A stretch of 64,000 bases of DNA from Orientallactaga sibirica. Its lineage: Eukaryota; Chordata; Mammalia; Rodentia; Dipodidae. This document shows positions 47,961 through 60,222 of this stretch, one piece after another (position 1 is the first letter of the stretch; the number at the start of each line of letters is the position of its first letter). The translations under genes and the position numbers were made by a program. Under the pieces are notes generated by a model, which saw only the letters and a list, made by a program, of their open reading frames with translations, was not told the origin of the DNA and ran no database searches. The stretch spans positions 18,443,501 through 18,507,500 of the forward strand of contig JAEOAD010000034.1 in assembly GCA_036365145.1 (NCBI GenBank), read 5' to 3'.

Positions 47961-50002
47961 TTCATTCCCATAAACACACATTCATGTGTGCTACACACAT
48001 GCACAAAAGCAAACAAATCTACTATGCAGAAAGAACATGCTGTAGTGTTCTTGGAACAAGATCTGAGAATCACAGCACACATTATCCTCTAATGTTCTAC
48101 TCTTCAAAGCCACTCATACCATTTTCTTCATTTCACCATTAGTACAGCTCAGCTAGTCACGTGAGAGCACAAAAGTGCTGCATCCAACCCATGTAAACGG
48201 AAAGCGCAGCTCAGAAAGATGGGTGAGTGGCATCGTCCCTACCCCTTTGCTTCTCTCTTCTGTCGTGAGTCAGTATTTGTAGAGACTTTAGAGGGGAATA
48301 GAACTTTGGGGTTTTGTTTTTCTATTTTTTTCTTGTTCTTCAAAAAACACTGCAAAAGACATTCTGATTAGGGCTGAGTGAGATCCTGAAAATTTTCTCT
48401 TTTGGGAAAAACATCCACACACCCCAGCCAGATAGCGTTAATTTTGGACTTAACGCATGCTCATGGTGAAGAACAAATCAAGGCCTTTGTGTTATTCCTG
48501 GAATGAGTGTGATGATAGACTTTTTCTGTGTATATATTTAGCAAAGTATGCTGCCACATGCCAACACAAGTGGGTGCCCACAGGGTAACTTTTGGGTGCA
48601 AATCTGTAAGCACCCTCTCAGGTGCTTGCTCAGTTCCATCAGAGTGATTGGGGCACCTTTTGATCTTAAGAAGGGTTGAAGAGGGAGAAATGCTCTTCTG
48701 TCTTCAATGTTAGAGCATGAGAGTCTATATAGAGTATGGTGATTAGGTTATTCCATGTTTGGCGTGGCATTTACATATATTTTTCCTACAACCAAATAAG
48801 CTACATCAAATCACCTCAATTATAAATGAGCCTTTTTTTTTTTTTTTTTTGCCTCCAGGCCCAACATTTTTTTTTCACTAAATCAGACTGTCTCCAAGAC
48901 AATGTCCACCCCAACTTCTTTTATACTAATGAGTTCAGCTTGAAAAGAATAATACAACATGACTCCTATGACACTGAAATTCACTATAACACTGGATACG
49001 GCTACAGAGAAGGTAATTAAGGAAGCTGGTATGCTACAAACACTACTTACCCTTGACTGTAACTTGTGTTCCACTAGTCCTTTCTGCCAATGAGGGCTCT
49101 GGATCTTTTCTCTTCCTACCCTACCCTGAAGTACAGTCATATGTTTGACCTCAAAGGTGGCTGATGATGTAGAGGCAGCTTCTGGGGATGAGGCCAGCCT
49201 CTGGCAATGCCACCCACTGTCTAGATATAGGAGGCAGGGAGGTAACAAGCGCAGAGTCTGGTACCTAAGAAAGACCCTGTATATGAGATGCTCCATTGCA
49301 ACTTCCCTCTCTGGATGATTGTGTATAAAATATTTAACTCCTCTGTCTACCCTGTTTTGGTCATTTATGAAATAGAGGATCCACTTATGTTTACTGGGCA
49401 CCTGTACCAATCCCACTCAGAGGAGTTGGGCTCAGAAGCACGTAAGGACATTCACTTTTAGTTACTAGGGCTGATTCAGTTGAAAAGCTTGAGGTGTTCA
49501 ATTTTATTATATTCTTTCACTTCATAGATAGGTAAACTGAGGTCCACAATTATCTAGGACTTTGTTTCTAGTCCCTGTCACAGTCTCCATGGATTTAGGA
49601 ACCACCACACTTCACTGTGGCTCAATCTCTGCTCTGGTTTTGGCTACATAGGATTCAGCAAGAATAAAATGTTGTCTTTCTCCCTCCTCCAATAATTATT
49701 GATAATGACGTCCAAGTTAGCTGGAAAATGTCTTCTGTTCTCAATAATGAGAAAGTTGAGTCTCGGAAGGTTATTGACCTTCCCATGGCTGTGTAACAGA
49801 TGCTGTTCTAGGACCAGGCTTTCCCAAGCTCAAGCCTACATCATTTAGCTACTTACTGAGGTAAAGACCTAAGATGATTTGGAGAAGACCCCTGTCTAAA
49901 AGGGAAATCTCAAAGAAGAGTGAGGCAAGTGTCCATGAGTACTGCCACCTTTTCTTAACACAAATCCTGCCTGCCCATACTGGAAAGTCAGTTTTCTTTC
50001 AT
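47961..50002. other. Mostly single-copy intron
   Basis: 48140-48500 is repeat-free with CpG and AP-1-like text ('cgtgagtcagt'). There is a 19-T run near 48832-48850, and MIR-like text near 49340-49380 and 49505-49560. A 177-codon - strand frame at 48883-49416 has no recognised homology. Confidence 0.5.
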
Positions 50003-50178
50003 ATTTATTTAGTATTTGAGAGAGAGAATGGGGGTGCAAGGGCTCCAGGTGCTACAAACAAACTCTAGTCACATGTGCCACCTTGTGCATGTGACTTATG
50101 TGGGTCCTGGGGAATCGAACCTGGGTTCTTTGGCTTGGCACACTAGCGTTTTAATTGCTAAAACATCTCTCCAGCCCC
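50003..50178 (-). mobile_element. Jerboa-type tRNA-derived SINE, antisense
   Basis: 'gtatttgagagagagaatgg', 'caccttgtgcatgtgactta', 'ggggaatcgaacctgggttc' and 'aacatctctccagcccc'. Confidence 0.88.
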
Positions 50179-50449
50179 TGAACTCAGGTTTTATCCCTTC
50201 CTGCATACTGTTACTTTTACCTTGGCTGAGTCCCTTGTCTCTGAGCTTCAGTTTCCTTGTTAATAAAACAATACCTATTGTATCCTTCTCTAGTAGTAGA
50301 AGAAATGGATAAATAATAGTTAGTACCAAGCATGGCACATAATGAGTTCACAACAACAGTGGCTGTTAATATTACATTACATCTGAATTTGAAAGAACAT
50401 TGAAGATACTGGCTTAGTCTTATGTGTGCGATTTGCTGTCTGATGGAGA
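50179..50449. other. MIR-like intronic piece
   Basis: 'gagcttcagtttccttgtta' and 'ccaagcatggcacataatga' resemble MIR text in sense. Confidence 0.5.
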
Positions 50450-50700
50450 GAAATGGTCATAATGCCTGACATTTCTTCCATGTACTTACTAATGCTAGGC
50501 AATGTTGTAAATTTTATTTCATATGCATCATCACATATATTCCTCACAACAGAGCTCAAGGTGGTTACTATGTCATAAACAAAGAAGATTAAATACTAAT
50601 AAACTAAGTAGCTATCTGTGTGACCTTGAACACACAACCGTAAAGTGGTAAAGCTAGTACTTCACTCTATAAAGCCTGGCATCTGTCACTCATCTACCTA
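50450..50700 (-). mobile_element. MIR SINE relic
   Basis: 'atcacatatattcctcacaa', 'gctatctgtgtgaccttgaa' and 'gtggtaaagctagtacttca'. Orientation is uncertain. Confidence 0.5.
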
Positions 50701-51989
50701 GCAGACTGAGCACTATTTCTCTTCATTATTGCTCATTCAAATTCTATAATGTGAGTGAGTTCTTTCAAGGACTCCCCCTTGTGTGGAATCTATGGGTACA
50801 AAGGGGGATTGTGGCTTAGTAGCCAATGATAAGTTTGAACTGTCACTATCACTAACTTTATGTCTTTAGCAATATCATCTCCATCACTTATAAAACTGGG
50901 GTAATATTCCCTACTTTTTGAGATGTTTTCCCCATGTTCTCTGCTATTTAATCCCAGTGTGCATGCAGGAAAGCCTAATTTAACTCAGTAGGTCACATCT
51001 GCATATATACAAAAAGACATCAAAGTAGAAGAGGGACTATTTGGAAAGAAGGGATCCAGCAGGAGGACAAAGGAGAGGGGTTTGAGAAGGTAGTGGGAAG
51101 GGATTAATACCAAATTATATACAAGAGTAAATATTGCAAATAAAGACAAATAAATAATAAGTAGATAAAAAGATTTTTTCCTAAATGTCACAAATGCCCT
51201 GAGCAGGATTGTGGCCATGGGAAAACTTATGCCTGCCAGAATATCTATGTGTAACACTAGCATCTTTCAGGTTAATTGCGTCAATGCCTCTATCAGAAGG
51301 AGCTGTCCTTTTTCTTGAATGCAGATGAGGAACCTGGCAGATAGTGAAATTGTGCAGCCTGCTCATTCATGTCATCAATAAGAGCTGAAGCTGGGATTCC
51401 AATTCCAGGCTATCCAAATTGAGAGTCTGTTCTTGGGCACGATTCTGCATGGCGCGGTGCCTGACAGTAAGTGCTTGAAAAGCAGATGCTGTTATTAAAA
51501 TGTTAGCTCTAGTGAGGGACTATCATGCCTGTTATTTATGGAGTATTCACTCTGGGTGTTCAAAACACTTGATCGAACTTGGAACCTTGTCAGTTCAGGA
51601 GAGAGGTGTTGCTCACACCCACAGTTTATTGATGTAAGACAGAAACCCAAAGGAAGCTCAGAGCCTTACCTATAGATGCATAGTCAGAGAAAGCTCTTGG
51701 CTTGAAGCTATGGCACTGTTTACCTGGTCTATCAGCACCAATGGTCACTGCCCCTTACTCAGCCAGCTCATTTTGTGGCTTTCATAGGAAAAGAGCAATG
51801 GGGAAAAGGATGCTTTGAGTTTTCTAATTTAAAGAATGGAAGAGTTTACCTATCCCAGAGTAAATTAAGAGTAAATTTTTAAAAAACATCTTCCTGTTAG
51901 GTGTGACCAAAAGTGCTTGTTTCTGTTTTTAATTTAGGTGAGTTTTACTGCTTACTTTCGTGTTCTGTTGTTGATGCTGTTAACACAGT
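50701..51989. other. Mostly single-copy intron
   Basis: MIR-like about 51340-51430 ('gctgaagctgggattccaat'). No gene. Confidence 0.5.
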
Positions 51990-52392
51990 GGCATTTCAGG
52001 ATTGTATCAGTTACTTTCTCTTGGCTGCGACAAAACACCCAGCCAGAAGCAATGCAGGGAATTAAAGAGTTAAAGAGTTCATTTTTAGCTTATAGTTCAG
52101 AGGGTAGAGTCATGGCAGGGAAAGCACAGATGGAACAGGAAAGTGGTTTTTCATTGTCACATCAATAGGTCAATAGGTAGGAGAGAGAGGGAAAGAGAGA
52201 GAAACAGCAAGCAGGATCTGGCTGTAACACCTTAAGGCCTAGCACCATTACATACTTCCTCTTGCAAAGCTCTACTTCTTACCTTTGGAAAGGTTTTTCA
52301 ACTTTTCCAAATAGCGCCTCTTTGCTGGGGACCAAGAGTTCAAACAAACACGAGTCTATGGGGGAGGAGGTACCGTATCTAAACTGCTATGG
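51990..52392 (-). mobile_element. MaLR-type LTR, antisense
   Basis: 'cagttactttctcttggctg', 'gagttcatttttagcttata', 'gctggggaccaagagttcaa' and 'acgagtctatgggggaggag', an ORR1/MT-like order. Confidence 0.78.
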
Positions 52393-54072
52393 AGATATAT
52401 TTAATTCTGTAATCATTAAAGGTTCTTTCAATGGAAATAATTATCATTTATGATTCCCAGTTAGTCATATAGCTCCATTCCCTCCCCCTTTAAACAAAAA
52501 TCTTTTCATTTTGATATGGCCTCTCTTGTCTTAAAGACTTCCACAAAAGTTATTAAAGAAACTGCTTAAGATCAATATCTTTTATCATGGATTTTTCTTT
52601 TCATAAAATCTTTGGTCTTTCTGTGACAAAATGTTTTTAGAAGGGGGATGAAAGAAAATGTTTCATTTGATGTAGAAGAAGAGACTTCTGAGGGCACTTT
52701 TCTTTCAGAAGTAATGCTCCACAGAAAATGTTGCAGATGTGTCCTGGTAGGCCCTGTGAGGAAATCCTATGAAAGACCAGCATTTCCATCCATGGAAGGA
52801 GAGATCTTCCATGTCTTGAAGCTTTCCAGCTGTGGAGTGGCTCAGTCAGGGTTTAAGGTACCTCATGTTCACAAGGGTATGCCACCAAAGACTGGAAGCC
52901 CGTTCCCTGGGATTCTGAGAGAAATTAATAGATGACTATTGCAGTTATTTCAAATTTTGAAGATCTATGATTCTATGCTATAGTGATAATTAGAAGAATA
53001 CTTTGAGGGTGATAACATGCCCAATAAATCAAATAAATTATCATCACAAGTCTCAATTAGAAGCTTCATTTGAGGAATCTGTGTGATATTGGCAAATTGC
53101 TTGTTAAAGCTTTCAGTGAAAGACAGCTTTAGATTATTTCCCCAACCAGTGCATTTCTTCATTCACAGCAAGTCATTCATTTCTTCACTCATTAATTCTG
53201 TTAATTAAATATAATGCTTTGCCTATCAATTGAATCTAACAATGACAAATGCACCTGCTAAATAGAACACACAAACAAAAATGAAGTCTTAAAGAAAGCA
53301 ACGATAGTTCAGTATGAGTCAAGTATGACATCTGCCTACAGAAAGTTGTAGTGTACTTGGCGTTGTGTTAATAAAGGCCTACTTTTCTGAATGAGTAACT
53401 TAGAGGTTCTTGGTGAGACCTGAAATACTGTGTTTACTTTTGGGGACCACATGTAAAAGAAACAATTAACTAGAAATGCTATGGAAAAAGGATCAAGACA
53501 GTAAAGTATCTTAAAATGAATGTGCTCACTAGAGACATTTTGGAGTTGGGTTAGCAATGCCCATGGAACATGTTTTACTTCAGTAGATACTTTTAACCCT
53601 TCTATTATACCTCTGATGCAACATAGGCACAGAGAATGTCATGACTTGTAAGAACTGCACTTTCAATGCATGTTGAGATATTGATTCTGAGTTAGCAATG
53701 GCAATTGAGTGCATGTTTTCTCCTCATCTCTATTTTCTCGATATATGACAGAGACATGACATATTGTCCTGACTTTATATAAATTTTCACTCTGCCATTT
53801 ATAGATATATTAGCACATGAAGGATACCAAATACAATACCACGGGCAATGGTATAAACAACAGAAAAGTCTTGTCTCAAAGTTCTAGAAACCAAAATTCA
53901 GGGATGTTGGTGTCAGCAATATCATACTTCCTTGAAGCAGCTAGGGCAAGACTGGCTGCTACTCTCTTTCCTGGCCTCTGGCAATTCTTTGGATTGTGGC
54001 AGTTTACCACCAATCTTTAGGTGAAATTTGGCCTGTTTGGGTGTCTGTCTTTCTGCCCAAATTCTCTTCATT
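52393..54072. other. AT-rich single-copy intron
   Basis: No gene or repeat family recognised. A 95-codon frame at 52648-52935 has no exon signals that I can support. Confidence 0.5.
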
Positions 54073-54099
54073 TAAAAAATATATTTATCTATTTGAAAG

Positions 54100-54130
<31 letters not shown>

Positions 54131-54286
54131 AGAGAGAGACAGAGAGAAAGAGAGAGAGAGAATGGTCATGCCATGAATCAAGTGACACTTTCTGCATCTG
54201 GGAGTATATGGGTACTGGGGAATCAAACCCAGGTTGTCAGGCTTTGCAATCAAGTACCTTTAACCACTGAGCTGTCTCTTCAGCCC
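54073..54286 (-). mobile_element. Jerboa-type SINE, antisense, with expanded (AC)n and (GA)n tail
   Basis: The body ends 'gctgtctcttcagccc'. The tail region contains (AC)n at about 54100-54128 and a (GA)n block to 54161. The core is partly deleted: the usual 'gaactccagatg...cacct' segment is missing. Confidence 0.82.
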
Positions 54287-55479
54287 TGCCTGTAAAGTAA
54301 GATCACCAGTGGATGATAAAGTTTGATACATACTTTATTTACCTAAGTGGGTCATATACATGAACCCCATTCATTATTTACTTTCTTTTTCAAGAGAGTA
54401 AACTTTCTAAATCATAAACACACACATGCATGTGCTCGTGCACACACACACACACTTTAGAAACGTTAAGTCTTGTGTACCTTGTTGCTTAGCTTTGACT
54501 TATTTCAATAATACAGACTCACTAAAAGTCTGCTTGGAATCTATATAGGCTGATGGGGAAGGGGGAGCAGAAAACACAGTTGCTGTTTGAGGAAACATGG
54601 CTTATTTCATCTAGCATTTAGGGACACACCATAAGGCAGTGGAACAAGTGTAGAATTTGGTATCAGGAGGATTGGCTTATAGTTTACATTATGCCAAATA
54701 CTGGCTATATGGGGATGAGAAAGTCATTTTACCTCTCTAAGTTTTTCATTTGGTCATTTGCACAATGTAAATAAAATTAAAATTAAAATGTCAAATGGAG
54801 ATAATGTAGATGAAAGCATTAAGTAAGAATTTCTCCAAAGCAAAAGAACTATAAATGATAATTGAGATGTTGTTGTTAAAGGTTCCTTAGCCCTTACAGT
54901 ATCCCATTTTCCTAGATTAGCCAGTTGTTTATATTCTACACTTCATTGCCCACACAATGCCAGGGACTGGCCACTTTATGTCCCATGTGAATTGTGTGCA
55001 GCTACAGGGGCTATGGCTCAGCTCCCCAGGTCCTGAAATTCTGGAATTTTGGCTCTGAATGAAGAGAAGCCCTAGTCAGAGACATTTCATTTACATGACA
55101 GAGGGAACTGTCAGGACAGCTGGCAAAAGTCTAGGAAAATAGAGAAATGTATTTGGTGCTCAGATGTGGGTTCTTTCACACTCTGTGGGTGAAAACACAT
55201 CACATGACCAAGCATAGATCTGGTGGCAGAGAAAGTAATCATTTACAGGGGATCTTTACAGGACAATGACAAACAGCATTAGAATACACCCACTCTCATT
55301 TTACAGGGCAGAGAGCAGGTGTTCACCTTCCCTGATCCATAGGTCAGATGGAATTGAAAAGCTCACAAAGTCATCTTAGAGAATGAGAGGCTTCTTAGGA
55401 AAGAGCCTGGCAGGCAGCTTCTCTGGACCTTCTGGCCAAAGCAGAGTGCAGGTTGAAAGTGTGTATAGCAAACATTTCT
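54287..55479. other. Intronic stretch
   Basis: A CA-rich run lies near 54419-54455. MIR-like text occurs at about 54640-54800 ('ttacctctctaagtttttca'). No gene. Confidence 0.5.
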
Positions 55480-56060
55480 GTAATATATACATGGAGGGAG
55501 GAGACAGAAACCCAGACAAGAAAATTAGACATCTGTTAGTATTTATTGAGGAACTATTTTATACTGAGTGAATACAAACTATCAGAGACATAGAACAGTA
55601 AAAGGAAGTTGAGAGAAAAAAGGAGCCAAAAAGAATGAGAGAAAAGCAGGAAACTGACGGAAAATTGGTGGAAACAAGCAAAAGATTTAGCAGAGAAGCA
55701 GACTTGGGAGAAGAGCAAAGAATAACCCCCCGCCCCCCAGAGAAGCACAGCGCAGAGATCAATTAGGAGAGGAACAGAGAAATGGAGGCTGGCTAGAGAG
55801 ACACATAGATCTCAGGCCCAAGGAAGAGTACTGTGGGGTGAAGGACCAGGGCAGGACATCAGAGTGAATGGAGGACAAGAAGAGCCAAGGGAGACAAGGG
55901 AGGCACGTGGAAAAGATGGGAAAGGCCATGACTGGACCTCAAGTACTAAAGATCTGGAAAGGGATTTAGACAGGAAAATGAGTTGGGCAGCTGGGAAATT
56001 TGTGGAGGAGAGAGGAAAAGGAAATATACATGCAGAGGAGTAATGTGGGGAGGTGTTGAC
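55480..56060. other. Purine-rich (GA-rich) block
   Basis: About 580 bp with strong G+A excess on the + strand and many AGAGA/GGAAA words but no fixed repeat unit. A C run, 'accccccgccccccag', interrupts it near 55726-55740. Confidence 0.6.
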
Positions 56061-56934
56061 AGCAGAAGGATCAAGGGGCTGTTCATTTAGTTACTACTCC
56101 AACCTGTTCCACTCCAGCCTCTACTAAATTTTATTCTCCTTCAAGAGCATGGAACTATTGTTTGATATTTCAACAACACAAAAATAATGGTGTATGTGTT
56201 CATGTTGAGGCACAGTATTTGTTCCCTTCCATGCCTTTCTTGAGTCATCCCACAGTAAAAATAGGTTGTGAAGAATCTTGTAGCTTCCAAGTCATCTTTC
56301 AATTAATTCCCACCTTTTCCCTTCTCTCCTGTGCTGAAAAGACAGATTGGTATGATGAAAATAATGTGGGAACAGAGAGAGAGAGATGTGGATTCAATTT
56401 ACAGCTCTTTCTTTATCACTGTTTCACCTTAGGTATAGTATTAGCCTCTCTAATGCTTTCTTCTCCATTGTAAACAAGACCATGGGGACACTCCCTTTAT
56501 GATACTAAAGACAGAATAAATAGTAAAGGTTCATAAAGTACCTTAGCATGGGAGGTGTTCAGTGAGATTTTTTTCCTTTGCCTTTGATTTCCCCCCTAAA
56601 TATCCTATGAATTAAGTTGGGTAAGAGTTATTAAGAATATTGATTTTTTAAAATACTGTTAGAAGTAATCAACAAACTAAATAACTAGAGTGGAGGGGAT
56701 AGTTCTTTACAGTAGATTTTCCAATTAATAAATGTAGAAGGAAAGAAGGAAACAGAAAACTACTATTAGGCAATCACTATTGTAATAATTACTACTGACA
56801 AGATCTACCATGTGTGCTAAACAAATGATGGTATATTGAGGGGGAAAAAGGCATTTGCAGAATTTCAAAGTACCACTGCAACTGTATATTTATGAATTGC
56901 AAAAGGAAAATAGTGACTTTCCCATGGAGAAATT
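56061..56934. other. AT-rich single-copy intron
   Basis: No feature recognised. Confidence 0.5.
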
Positions 56935-57352
56935 TAGTTGACATAAATTGTATGTGTTTTCTAAGGCTACCTTGACAAATTGTCACAAAGTGAGGGGTTA
57001 AAGACAATATAAATGCATTCACTCATTTACAGATTCCAAGAGTCAGAAATAATGGTGAAAACCAAACAGAACTTCCTACAAGTGCTCAAATGAGGAATTG
57101 GTACTTACTTCTACCTTCGAACAGCTCCCAAGTGTTCCTGGGCTTGAGGCTGGTTAATTCCTGTGTATTCTCTCAGAAGCATATTTGTCACTGATTCACT
57201 GATTTGAAGACACACCTTGATGTTCTCTCTTAGCCAGGTTGTTAACTGTATCTCCAGTGTTCTGTATTTCAAATAAGATAACATCTGCAATTTCTGGGGA
57301 TTGAGATATGGACATTATCCTTCTGGGGCTCCTCTATTCAACATAGTATATC
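56935..57352 (-). mobile_element. Ancient MLT1-like LTR relic
   Basis: 'gtgttttctaaggctacctt', 'gacaaattgtcacaaagtga' and 'ggggattgagatatggacat' recall old mammalian MaLR LTRs in reverse. Confidence 0.45.
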
Positions 57353-57359
57353 ATCTTAG

Positions 57360-57640
57360 CCAGGTCATCAAGGCTAACACATCACCAGCAGAAAGGAATG
57401 TCAATACCATGGACACCATGGCACCGGGGATTGAGAAGGTTATTCTGGCCAAAATTTTTGAGCCACTCAAATCATAAGACAACATCTGCCAAAGACAGCA
57501 AGGGACATTCTACAAAATAAGTGTCGAGTCAGCATTCTTCCCAAATGGGAAGATTAGAGGAGCTGAGGGAGGCACAGCAGCAAAATCACACATGGGATCC
57601 TGGATTAGATTCTGGACCCAACAAGAGAATACTGGTGGAC
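57360..57640 (+). mobile_element. Ancient L1-like 3' relic
   Basis: 'agacaacatctgccaaagac', 'agcaagggacattctacaaa' and 'atgggatcctggattagatt' match a recalled old L1 3' sequence. The family assignment is weak. Confidence 0.4.
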
Positions 57641-58631
57641 AGTCTGTCTAAATTCCTCTAGTCCAATGGTTTGTGTCATCATTGGATACCATTGCAAACT
57701 TCCTGGATTAATTATATTTTACTTGCATGAGATTTTATCACTGGGATAGTGTAGTGATACCTATTCAGATGATCACTTTGATCACTTCCTTTCTTATGGG
57801 GACAATGAGGCTAAATACTTTTAATTGATCTACCTCCATCATTGCCACTTATAGGACCCTGCTGTGCAGGCATATCTGACCTGGTCTTAGGAAGAGGTAG
57901 CAGGTTCTTCCTATCCAGGGATATTTAGAAGCGATGAAAGCAAAAACCTCTGATGTCAATCAATCAATCAAGCAATCAATCTCTATCATGCCAGTAGTCC
58001 AATATTTCTACCTAGAGTGAATATGAGTATAAAAGAAATGCTCCTGGGTGACCAAGAATGGCCCACATTATCATGTACCATATCAGTGGTAACTTTGTTT
58101 CCATCCAGCTGCCTAGTAATATGTGTGCGTGTGTGGGTGTGGGCCCCAACATTCTATACTCTCTATCCTCCCCAGGTTACTAATGATGCTCATCAGAAGG
58201 CCTCATCCTCCATGTGGAAGGAGCTGTATCCAGTGGAGGTTCTGCACAACTATATTTCACTCCACTGGGGTAATCATCCTGTCTACACATCTAGCAGTAC
58301 CGTCAAACAATTACCCAATTCAAACTTCTGCTGCTAATGTTCCCCAGCTCAAGGGCGTCTTTAATAGCAGAATAATACTTGTTGTTTCTTCCTTCCTTCT
58401 CTGTTTTTTCTTAATCTCTCCCCGATGAGACATAACATTAATTACAGCAGTTAACTGAAATTCTGTCTCTATTACTGCCTGCCACCTTCTCCATCTTGCT
58501 TTCCGCCTTCCAAATTTCCCTTCTGAATGAAGGAGGGGGAAGGGTACACAGATGTGCTTTTGTGTGTACCTTTACTTTGCCTACCTCCTTGGTGTTGAAT
58601 TTTAAGTCTCTTTGAGTCTGCATTTCTAAGT
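57641..58631. other. Single-copy intron with a short (TCAA)n
   Basis: TCAA/TCAG-like units occur at about 57955-57980. No gene recognised. Confidence 0.5.
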
Positions 58632-58682
58632 GTCTGTGTGTATGTGTGTGTGTGTATGTGTGTGTTCTGTTTGTGTGTGACT
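58632..58682. repeat. GT-rich imperfect microsatellite
   Basis: (TG)n with TA and TTC interruptions, at the left edge of the repeat-free block. Confidence 0.85.
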
Positions 58683-59130
58683 GCTTTATAATCTCGCTGT
58701 CACTCTGAGCTAATTGTGTTGTTTCCTCTTGTGTGGAAGGAAATCTTATCTGTTTTGGATTAAAATTCAATGAAGGTCATAGCAGCTGGAAAACTTACCA
58801 GACTGCTGCAATTAATGTTCATTTGGCTTTGATAAATTGGAACGTTCCTCTCAATAGGACTGGAGTGGATTTGCGAAGCAATAATTCTTCCATTAACTCA
58901 ATGGTTCTGCCTGTGAGGGAGGACCTTGTCCTGCTTTTGTTTGTCATCTGTCACTTGGAGGAGCTGGGCATATGTCACAGATGATTTACCCTGATTGTGG
59001 TACCTGCTTATACCGCAGACACTTAAAACCACTAATTATTTTCACCCCTGCAAATTGCTTGATTAAACAAAATGTGAGGTTGGAATCAAGGGAGAGAAAT
59101 TGTTTGTACCCATTGATTTCCTCCATGTTG
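58683..59130. promoter_or_regulatory. Best candidate conserved non-coding element
   Basis: About 450 bp free of recognisable repeats and rich in homeodomain/POU-like words: 'gagctaattgtgttg', 'ctgcaattaatgttcatttg', 'ttccattaactcaatgg', 'ccactaattattttcac'. This density is typical of neural enhancers, but conservation cannot be tested here. Confidence 0.35.
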
Positions 59131-59341
59131 AGGGATTACAAGTTCCTTTCAAGGCATAGATAGAATGAGCATATACAGGAATATGTGCACTGTGTGCATT
59201 GTTTTATTTCATTTCTGCAAGCCTTCAGGTAGTCTGCCCATATCACCTGGGAGGAAACTGATGTCCACAGATGGCAAAGACTTCATCCAACATCAGCACC
59301 ATAGTATTACATGCCACACATTTGTTCATAAAAGACTTTGT

Positions 59342-59523
59342 CTGGGCTGGAGAGATGGCATAGTGGTTAAGTCACTAGTCTTCAAGACCAAAGGACCTAG
59401 GTTTGATTCGCTAGGACCCATGTAAGCCAGATGCACAAGGTGGCACATGTGTCTGGAGGTCCTGGCACAGTCTTTCCTTCTCTCTACCCCCTCTTTCTCT
59501 CACAAATAAATAATTTTTTTAAA
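59342..59523 (+). mobile_element. Jerboa-type tRNA-derived SINE, sense
   Basis: 'gggctggagagatggcatag', 'aggtttgattcgctaggacc', 'ccagatgcacaaggtggcac' and a (CT)-rich end 'ctctcacaaataaataa'. Slightly shortened before the CT block. Confidence 0.9.
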
Positions 59524-59794
59524 AAATTAGAAAGCCTTTGTGTGATCAAAATGCATTAGAGCTTTTTTTTTAACTGCCTAATATTGTTCACTCTACTATT
59601 CATTATTGGTGGTTCACTAGGTATTGAAGCAAAATATTCACCTAGTTTGGGCTTTGCTGGTTTCTGTGGAAGCTCAATTTTTTTTTTTTTCAGGGAGTTT
59701 TTAGAGATATTTCCTATTCTTTTCTGTAATGGCTATACCAACTTACATGTTTACTAACAGTGTACTAAGGGTCCTTTTTATTGAGGTGTATACA
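59524..59794. other. Unique intronic stretch
   Basis: Two T runs (about 59562 and about 59679). No feature recognised. Confidence 0.5.
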
Positions 59795-60180
59795 TTAAAC
59801 ATATATAGCTTAATCCAGATACAATGGCACAATAATCTCATTACTCAGAAAGCTGAGGGAGGAGCATTTATGAGTTCAAGCTCATCTGGATTATATAGGA
59901 GAAAGGAGACCCTGCCTCAAAATAAACCCAAACACCCAGGCGTGGTGGCATAAATTTGTAACCCCAGCTATTCAGGAGTCTAAGACTGGGGAACACCACA
60001 AGTTCACATCTTCCCTGAGCCACAGACTGAGTTCATGACCTGATGAGTAATTTAGCAAAAATCTCCTTCAGAATAGAAAATTAAAGGGTTGGGACTGTAG
60101 CTTAGTATTAGAGTGCCTTCCTAGCATATGCAAGGCCCCAAATTCTGTCACCAGTTCTCCTGCACATGTATACATGCATA

Positions 60181-60183
<3 letters not shown>
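59795..60183 (+). mobile_element. B1-B1-ID composite SINE region
   Basis: A diverged B1-like piece ('ctcattactcagaaagctga') is followed by a second ('ccaggcgtggtggcataaat') and an ID-like end ('ggactgtagcttagtattag', 'atgcaaggccccaaattc'). Confidence 0.65.

Positions 60184-60218
<35 letters not shown>
60184..60218. repeat. (CA)n microsatellite
   Basis: About 17 CA units ending the composite SINE. Confidence 0.93.

Positions 60219-60222
<4 letters not shown>

Noticed and set aside
48883..49416. 177-codon open frame on the - strand in intron 2
   Set aside because: No recognised domain, no promoter or splice signs, and part overlaps MIR-like text. A BLASTP search would settle it.
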